Below are positions 59,401 to 64,000 of a DNA stretch of 64,000 bases, piece after piece; the stretch's first letter is position 1; each line of letters begins with the position of its first letter. The notes under the pieces were generated by a model. That model saw nothing but the letters and a program-made list of their open reading frames with translations. It made no database searches and was not told the origin of the DNA. The translations under genes were made by a program, and so were the position numbers. The DNA comes from Diogma glabrata (taxonomy: Eukaryota; Arthropoda; Insecta; Diptera; Cylindrotomidae), in contig OY856186.1 of assembly GCA_963693315.1 (NCBI GenBank), positions 235,395,135 through 235,459,134 of the forward strand, in the 5' to 3' direction.

Positions 59401-62400
59401 GTTGTTCATTACCCAAGTAACAATTCTTAGAGCTATTAGTATCGAGATGCTGTACTAAAGCTCTAGAAAAGATTGTATGTTGCTAGTTGCGCGTTTTATT
59501 TGTTGAGTGATACTTGGAGCTCTAAACAAAATTATTGTTGCTTTATAAAACAGTTTTCGAAAACTCATAGCTCTAATAAAATATAGAGCAGTCAGTTATT
59601 AGAATAGCATTACAATAGCTTCATAACCTAATATAGAGCTTTTAAACTAAAGTAGTACAGCACCACTTGTTATAGACCTATAAGCTGTATTTTACCGTTG
59701 CAACAGCAAAGCGAGCTATAATTGAGCTTAATTAAAGCTATTGGCATTATAAAATTTTACTGTAATATAGCGTTAATGTATATTTATAAACTGGTTTTTT
59801 CTAATATAAAAAGCGCTCAAATATAAAAGAGCTTATTTTTTACGTAAATTTTGAGTTATTGCGAGTTTTTGAATCTTCAATAGTTCAAAATGGTTCCGTT
59901 TTCAGTCAAACGTTAGTTGAAATTGAAACATTAAATTTGATTATGTGTGACATTTTCCTTAAAATTTTAGAGCTTTCTTAATCACACTACTTCTATATAA
60001 AGCTATTTGCTTTGTAACATAATAAGTTTATTATGCAATAAAGCATTTGTGACACAAAAAAAGAACAGCTTCATAGGGCAAATAGCTTTATAAAAAAGTA
60101 ATGCGATTGTGATAGCTCTATATTAAAATAAACCATTATAAATAGCATTATAAAGGACCATGGTATAACGAATATAAGGTATTCTTGACAGCTAAACGAA
60201 AATTTTGTGTGACGTCATCCGGCGTAAATATAAAGAAACAAAAAATGTTTTAATTTGAAAATTAGAGAAAACATAATTTTTACGTTATGGTTTTCCTTAT
60301 TTTTTTCATTAACAATTTGTTTATTAAGTTTTCTAACTCTAAAGAACATTTTGCAGGGTAGGAAATTCGACGTCCACGCCATGCTGCAGGGGTAATGCAG
60401 ACAGAATTAGGTTGGTGTATCGGAGACAAGCAGAGAAAAACTGCTTAGTCTATTACGCTACATCACCGCGAATTGGCGCCTTAAAACTTCTTATAACCTT
60501 AACATCATAACAGAACCATTAACGAAAATTTGGGTTGGGACTGAGGTTAATACCATCACTCCGAAAAAAAAGCTTTGTTAAATTTGATAACCAAAAAAAG
60601 AATACCAGACACTAACAAAACAACAGAAGTTTTACCTGGACGTGAGAAAGAACCAAACTACCGAATCGGAACGTGAAACGTGTGCAGCCTGATCGCTCAT
60701 GATGCTTTAATAAGCCTAGAAACAGAGACTGAGAGGCATAGGATGGATATCATTTCTCTGCAAGAAATTAGACAGCCAATAATCGGAAAACAAAACTCGA
60801 ATAGTCACTCTTTATGCAGTAGTGGTCATTCTTCTCGAAATGAATTTAGTACTGGTTTCCTTGTTGGTGCACGCATACAAGAAGCCGTGTTGAAATTCAT
60901 CCTGGTCAATGAGAGGATTTGCTACTTAGGGGTACGCGGTACATAAAACAATATTTCTCTTATTGCCTTGCATGCACCTACTGAAGCTAAGACCGTCAAT
61001 ATTTTCTACATAGCACTAGAGGAGGTTATGAAATCAACACCAACAATGATAATGGTGAGAGAATGACTGAGTTTGCATTATCAAATAATTTGAGAATTGC
61101 CAGTACTTTCTTTTCGCATCGATCGATTCATAAGCAGACTTATGTTTTTAAACTGATTTTAAACCGTTCCTTTATATGTGCAAATATTGGAAGTAACCAC
61201 TTCCTTGTATGTTCTAAGATAAGGTTCTACTTTCAACGATCAATTCAACGATCTTTTACTCATTAGAGTATTTAAAAGTTTGTCTTTTAAAGTCCAATCA
61301 TTTTCAGTGAAGTGTAAGGAACAAACTATCTTATAATAAATACGAACATTTTCTTTTTCCACATGATTCTATCCACTACAAATTGATTTATTTTTCTGGA
61401 AATTAAAAAACCTTATGTTTTGAGTATGATTTTTCACATTTGTTGAAAACTTTTGGTTTTAACGTAGTTCGGCATTTAAATTTGTATATGTTTTAATAGT
61501 AAAACAAATACTAAAGTTCATTAATTAATGAATGAATTAATTTCAATCATTTCATTAACTAATAAATTAATTTAAAAATCGTACTAAATATATTTTTAAT
61601 TTAAAAACAATAGCTTTTCTCATTCATTCATTCAACAAACGTATTATATAAAACTCTGAGTGACGTCAATCAAAATCAAAATGGCATCGCTGTCACTCTA
61701 GTGAGAATACCTTATTTTCATTTTACCATGATAAAGGACTAATATGTAATAGGTAGCTCTGTATTGGTATAATTTGCCACCATCTTCGTTTTTATAAAGA
61801 TGGAGTGAAAAATATCACCATAATGGCCAAAAATGTCTTAATAATTATTTTTGATAATGATGTATTTTGCAAATATGACAAAGCACGATAACATGGATTT
61901 CTATTGTTAACCATTTATAACTAAAATTTTTTTTAAAGGTAAATTCACCAAAATAAATTTATTTAACATAACATGAAACTGTCAAAAATGTTTCAAAAAA
62001 TTAAAAACGTTTTTACAATTTTTCTATTTTGCCACCAAATACACAAAAATAATAACGGCGCACTAAAATTTTAGTTCTAAACTATCACTATTCACCATAA
62101 AAAATAAATGGCACATAAAATTTGTATACATATTTTCAATAAAAGTAATTACATATATTATTTATTTAAAATATAACATATTGCCATTTAATTTATAAAA
62201 GAATTTATTTGACAGAAACCATAACATCAAAATATTTTAAGACCGGATCGATATGTATTAGTTTTTGTAAACATAAAGTTCATTGAAAAACTTACTTGTA
62301 TTTGTATTCAAAAAGTGATATTAACTCTTAAAAACTCTAACAGTCAACCTTTATACAGCTAATATAGCTCTATTAAATATTACTAAACAACTTCTTTAGA

Positions 62401-62981
62401 GGAAATAATGCTGTAAAAGTAGCAAATTTAGCACCACAACAGCTCCGTTAGAGCTGTGGCAGCGCTGCATCAGCAAAATATAAAGCAACCAGCTGTATAT
62501 TATAGCTCTAGAGCACTAGAAGAGCTTATATAAAACTGAAATTGTTACTTGGGTAGTTATCTAAAATTATTTAGCTGTTGTTTTATGTTGATAGATAAAC
62601 TATAAATAAGGAAGTTTTATTAAATTTTGTTATCATTCTATTGTTATTTAATCTTACGTTAAATTAGAATGCAAACCGTATGTTAAATGTATGTCCAAAG
62701 GTTAATCTTATCGTCACTCAAAATGAATGAGTGATAAAACAAAACAGTATTAAATTAGAGGTGTGCCGTGATAATTAGATAAAAAAAATTTTTCAACTCA
62801 CCACTTTTTCACGACTTCTTAGCACCCCTAGTTTACCAAATCGTACATGAAATGGTGAACACATAAACGATCCATCGGGTTGCTCGATTACGATAACATC
62901 AATGGCACCAGTTAAAGTGGCACCATTTATTTCACTATAAAATTCACGAAAATTATTAAATACTTTTGCAAGACTATTCAT
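44255..62981 (-). CDS. Lpin: Lipin, Mg2+-dependent phosphatidate phosphatase (nine coding exons)
   Basis: Exons: 62981-62802, 57830-57646, 57572-56644, 56388-56061, 56000-55901, 55832-55704, 55635-54931, 51788-51472, 44459-44255. Each junction has GT/AG and matching phase; the total is 3,078 nt (1,025 aa). Residues 1-110 are the conserved N-terminal lipin domain. A lysine-rich nuclear-localisation-type stretch ([13 protein letters not shown]) is in exon 3. The C-terminal catalytic domain has DIDGT near residues 799-803 and the LGHIL (LxxIL) motif. Lipin converts phosphatidic acid to diacylglycerol at the endoplasmic reticulum for triglyceride and phospholipid synthesis and also acts in the nucleus as a transcriptional co-regulator. 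The catalytic DxDGT residues are intact. Any upstream non-coding exon was not located. Confidence 0.95.
44908..45058. repeat. Imperfect inverted repeat in Lipin intron 8
   Basis: Arms containing ATAATTTTGTTGTTTT and TAAAACATTA, about 30-40 bp each, around an AT-rich loop. Probably a small mobile-element relic, just downstream of the candidate terminal exon. Confidence 0.5.
45094..45238 (-). CDS. Lpin: Candidate alternative terminal exon of Lipin
   Basis: After an acceptor (TTTTTCTAG), in the same phase as exon 9, the frame reads [17 protein letters not shown] and ends in a highly acidic tail ([12 protein letters not shown] then IFYQ-stop). VDEIFPQI aligns with VDQLFPPI of exon 9, so it looks like a diverged duplicate. 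It lacks the SNFNYWRDP block. No AATAAA is seen close after its stop. It could be a mutually exclusive 3' exon, or a decaying duplicate that keeps its frame by chance over 47 codons. Confidence 0.6.
45357..45683 (-). pseudogene. DDE transposase fragment (Tc1/mariner superfamily)
   Basis: [20 protein letters not shown] matches the W-F-x-Q-D-x-A-x-x-H-T block around the second catalytic Asp of DD(E/D) transposases. Both ends are decayed. It lies inside Lipin intron 8. Confidence 0.6.
45684..47211. other. Lipin intron 8 sequence, unassigned
   Basis: Mixed-composition DNA. A segment of higher GC at about 46500-47020 (for example GGTGACCACCCTATCTCGGG) looks like an unidentified repeat. A (TAA)n run lies at 47182-47203. 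Confidence 0.35.
47212..47680 (-). pseudogene. mariner transposase, C-terminal half (irritans-like)
   Basis: Reads [20 protein letters not shown], then [11 protein letters not shown] (catalytic Asp), a frame change near 47400, then [11 protein letters not shown], and in a third frame [12 protein letters not shown] and DENYFD-stop at 47212. This is the normal C terminus of mariner transposase. At least two frameshifts. The N-terminal helix-turn-helix part is missing above 47680. Confidence 0.8.
47870..49480. other. Lipin intron 8 sequence, unassigned
   Basis: AT-rich with no named gene. The minus frame at 49162-48911 has protein-like composition with several Cys ([15 protein letters not shown]) but I do not recognise it. 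Confidence 0.3.
49500..49975 (+). pseudogene. Cysteine-rich fragment of a repeat-borne insect protein
   Basis: Through several frame changes the plus strand reads [14 protein letters not shown], a stop, then [19 protein letters not shown]. This resembles the C-N-C-x-GC-x-C-x-CRK-GL-x-C-T motif at the end of many uncharacterised insect proteins linked to repeats. Family name unknown to me. Confidence 0.4.
50164..50398. mobile_element. Hairpin miniature element with TTA flanks
   Basis: Arms of about 110 bp, nearly perfect, from AGCCGCAATTAGACTATTGC to its complement. A TTA lies outside each end (CTTA|AGCCGC and GCGGCT|TTAG), the 3-bp duplication typical of PIF/Harbinger elements. The arms are built from repeated TGCAATG/CATTGCA motifs. 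Located in Lipin intron 8. Confidence 0.75.
50399..51471. other. Lipin intron 8 sequence next to exon 8
   Basis: AT-rich, no gene seen. Confidence 0.35.
51472..51788 (-). CDS. Lpin: Lipin coding exon 8 (C-LIP)
   Basis: Starts [12 protein letters not shown] after TTTCAG. Includes [20 protein letters not shown] and [19 protein letters not shown], the second half of the phosphatase domain. Ends TCAAC/GTAAGT, phase 2, which allows either terminal exon below. Confidence 0.95.
52270..53440 (-). pseudogene. Internally deleted non-LTR retrotransposon with 2A-like NPGP motif
   Basis: Minus strand from about 53440: short ORF beginning [12 protein letters not shown] (ATG at 53286) and ending at a TAG near 53120, then an endonuclease start [16 protein letters not shown] (about 53015-52970), then decayed sequence, then [31 protein letters not shown] (about 52490-52370), the RNase H/Cys-rich tail of I- or Jockey-type elements. 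Most of endonuclease and RT is deleted. Lies in Lipin intron 7. Confidence 0.65.
53441..54930. other. Lipin intron 7 sequence, unassigned
   Basis: No ORF with recognisable content. Confidence 0.35.
54931..55635 (-). CDS. Lpin: Lipin coding exon 7 (catalytic DxDGT)
   Basis: Starts after ACTAG with DTIDTL; a variable Ser/Thr-rich linker is followed by [36 protein letters not shown] and [12 protein letters not shown]. It carries the HAD-type nucleophile motif. Donor AGG/GTAAAC. Confidence 0.95.
55704..55832 (-). CDS. Lpin: Lipin coding exon 6 (WAAACPIVM block)
   Basis: 129 nt, exactly 43 codons between TTTCAG and AGT/GTAATA. Reads [17 protein letters not shown] and [15 protein letters not shown], a block just upstream of the catalytic domain. 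It is too short to stand out as an ORF but both junctions keep frame. Confidence 0.9.
55901..56000 (-). CDS. Lpin: Lipin coding exon 5
   Basis: 100 nt. [13 protein letters not shown] then DRHMIKYAD, conserved in lipins. Donor GAT/GTATGT. Confidence 0.9.
56061..56388 (-). CDS. Lpin: Lipin coding exon 4
   Basis: Begins with [18 protein letters not shown] after AAATAG and includes [20 protein letters not shown], a conserved lipin block. Ends GATAC/GTAAGA. Confidence 0.9.
56644..57572 (-). CDS. Lpin: Lipin coding exon 3 (nuclear-localisation and Ser-rich region)
   Basis: 929 nt of low-conservation, acidic and Ser-rich sequence around a polybasic cluster at about 57070-57115. The end ([14 protein letters not shown] then ENITDD) is well conserved among lipins. 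Donor GATGATT/GTAAGT. The antisense open frames here are shadows. Confidence 0.92.
57646..57830 (-). CDS. Lpin: Lipin coding exon 2
   Basis: Starts after TTTCAG with [10 protein letters not shown], directly continuing exon 1. Includes [15 protein letters not shown] and ends at TTTAG/GTTTGT, phase 2. Completes the N-LIP domain. Confidence 0.95.
57831..59411. other. Lipin intron 1, proximal part
   Basis: No gene recognised; AT-rich with normal-looking unique sequence. Confidence 0.35.
60159..61730. mobile_element. Mutator-like element with 9-bp target duplication
   Basis: Termini CATGGTATAACGAATATAAG and, inverted, CATGGTAAAATGAAAATAAG, followed inward on both sides by GTATTCT and GACGTCA. 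ATAAAGGAC occurs directly on both sides (60150-60158 and 61731-61739). A 9-bp duplication is characteristic of Mutator-like elements. The interior carries an RTE fragment instead of a transposase. Confidence 0.7.
60357..61270 (+). pseudogene. RTE retrotransposon fragment (5' end and endonuclease)
   Basis: The 5' region matches the full-length RTE at 13868-13493 (ACAGAATTAGGTTGGTGTA, ATTGGCGCC, CGAAAATTTGGGTTGGG). The coding part, with frameshifts, gives [23 protein letters not shown], then [20 protein letters not shown]. It stops near 61260 before the RT. Related to, but clearly diverged from, the intact copy; no tandem repeat is seen in its 5' region. Confidence 0.75.
62802..62981 (-). CDS. 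Lpin: Lipin coding exon 1 (N-LIP start)
   Basis: 60 codons beginning [15 protein letters not shown] and ending SREKV at GTG/GTGAGT. The conserved [15 protein letters not shown] and [15 protein letters not shown] segments define the lipin N-terminal domain. I chose the first Met because the family starts at this position. Confidence 0.95.
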
Positions 62982-64000
62982 TGTAATTTTTTTTTAGTTA
63001 TTTCCTCTGATGTTATAATAATTATAGTAAGTTTTTTTTTATTCAATTTTTTTTTTACTTTTCTTTATAGTAACTTTTCCATTACAATAGTTTGTTTTTA
63101 ACTGTTTTTATAACTTTATGGTTCTACGATTTCTGTAAATAGACATAAAAAAAATTAATATAATTATATGTTTATACATTTTCTTTGTTTAAATTTTAAA
63201 TTAAATTAAAATATTCTCAAAAATAAATACATATTGCGAAATTTGTTGTCGTTGTTCTAAACAAGTATTTGTGTATAGTTTGAGTAATACCTTGAAAATA
63301 GATAGAAATGTTAGAATCTATTTTAATAGTTTTTCTAGTGTCAAGTTGAAGGTGAAACTAAAGCAATAATTTCAAAATTCTAAATATAATGAATGAAGTA
63401 TTATATTTTTTCTAAATAATTCGGAACCAGATTTCAAATTACGTCAGGTACTATAAAAATCAAACTGCATTATTTTATAGTAATTAGGTTTACGGTATTT
63501 AATTTAGGATGTATGTCAAATTGCTAAGATTAAAAACGGGTATTGTATAGTCTAATGATTTGAATAATCTCTATCTCTAACAATTTTAAGAGGATTATAT
63601 TAATAGGAAATTATGACAAACAATCAATAGGAAAATAAATGACATACATTAATTTTTCCTTGAAATATTTATTTTACTTGTTAAGTGAAGTGCTTCCATC
63701 TTTGAACAACTTTGAATTTATTTTAATTTTAAATCTCAAAATACGACAATTTTATTTAAATCTAAAGTGATTGACCTTTTTCTTTATATTATTTTTATCA
63801 ATTGAAACCATACAATTGACTTGTACTAAAGCACGTGATTATATCAAAACGACACTTCTTTTTTATATATTTTTATTTATTCGAACAGTTGATAATCATT
63901 CATTAAATAAAAAAAAAAGTGGAATGATTTAGTAATTTAATGGAATTAGACAATGAAAAATGTATGTTGGTAGTTTAGAACTTCGTAAAACATATTGTTA
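62982..64000. other. Sequence upstream of the Lipin start codon
   Basis: Should include the 5' untranslated region and possibly an upstream intron or the promoter. It is AT-rich; I see no convincing promoter motif, upstream exon or repeat. Confidence 0.35.

Larger units (their letters stand above)
59412..62553. mobile_element. TA-flanked element with CCCAAGTAACAATT termini, 3.1 kb
   Basis: 14-bp perfect inverted termini are flanked by TA (59410-59411 and 62554-62555). About 600 bp at the left and 200 bp at the right are packed with AGAGCTATA/TATAGCTCTA motifs in both orientations (over twenty). No transposase of its own is seen. Interior occupied by the Mutator-like element at 60159-61730. 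Lies in Lipin intron 1. Confidence 0.75.

Overview
The window looks like AT-rich, intron-containing insect genomic DNA; I lean towards a fly or midge. It holds one host gene that I can recognise and a dense, nested mass of transposable elements. The host gene is Lipin (phosphatidate phosphatase), on the minus strand from about 62,981 down to 44,255. I rebuilt it as nine coding exons. All splice phases agree and the exons sum to 3,078 nt (1,025 codons plus stop). Its introns of 5 to 7 kb hold several transposon remnants. In the last intron, at 45,094-45,238, lies a second, phase-compatible terminal exon that looks like a diverged duplicate of the true last exon.

Layout, left half. 1-7,361 is a minus-strand errantivirus-type Ty3/gypsy element with open gag, pol and env (env runs off the left edge), a primer-binding site and a 5' LTR. 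7,854-9,725 is the pol tail of a second gypsy element. 10,170-10,423 is a foldback element. 10,440-13,868 is a full-length RTE-type non-LTR retrotransposon with an intact 1,009-aa ORF. 14,190-15,490 is a hAT transposase remnant split by a 405-bp LTR-bearing insertion with a 4-bp target duplication. 16-17.8 kb is simple repeats around a 200-bp assembly gap. 17,949-20,348 and 21,238-22,474 are two TA-flanked pogo/Tigger-like DNA elements, each with a nested inverted repeat.

Layout, middle. 25.17-29.0 kb is a CR1/Jockey-group non-LTR element: a PHD-finger ORF1, and an ORF2 that overlaps it in the -1 frame, has no AUG, and has a canonical slippery heptamer in the overlap. 29.8-31.3 kb is an LTR plus a broken gag. 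32.2-39.9 kb is a deep nest: an LTR retroelement whose leader and first ORF are each interrupted by a TA-flanked DNA transposon with CACCCA-type termini (32,464-36,064 and 36,748-39,311), which themselves carry smaller inverted-repeat elements. 39.9-42.1 kb holds more miniature elements, an LTR and a two-part minisatellite.

Layout, right. From 44 to 63 kb is Lipin with intronic passengers: mariner and other DDE remnants, a perfect-looking hairpin element with TTA flanks at 50,164, a deleted non-LTR element with an NPGP (2A-like) motif at 53.26 kb, and in intron 1 a 3.1-kb element with CCCAAGTAAC termini containing a 9-bp-TSD (Mutator-like) element that in turn contains an RTE fragment. The last kilobase, upstream of the Lipin start, shows nothing I can name.
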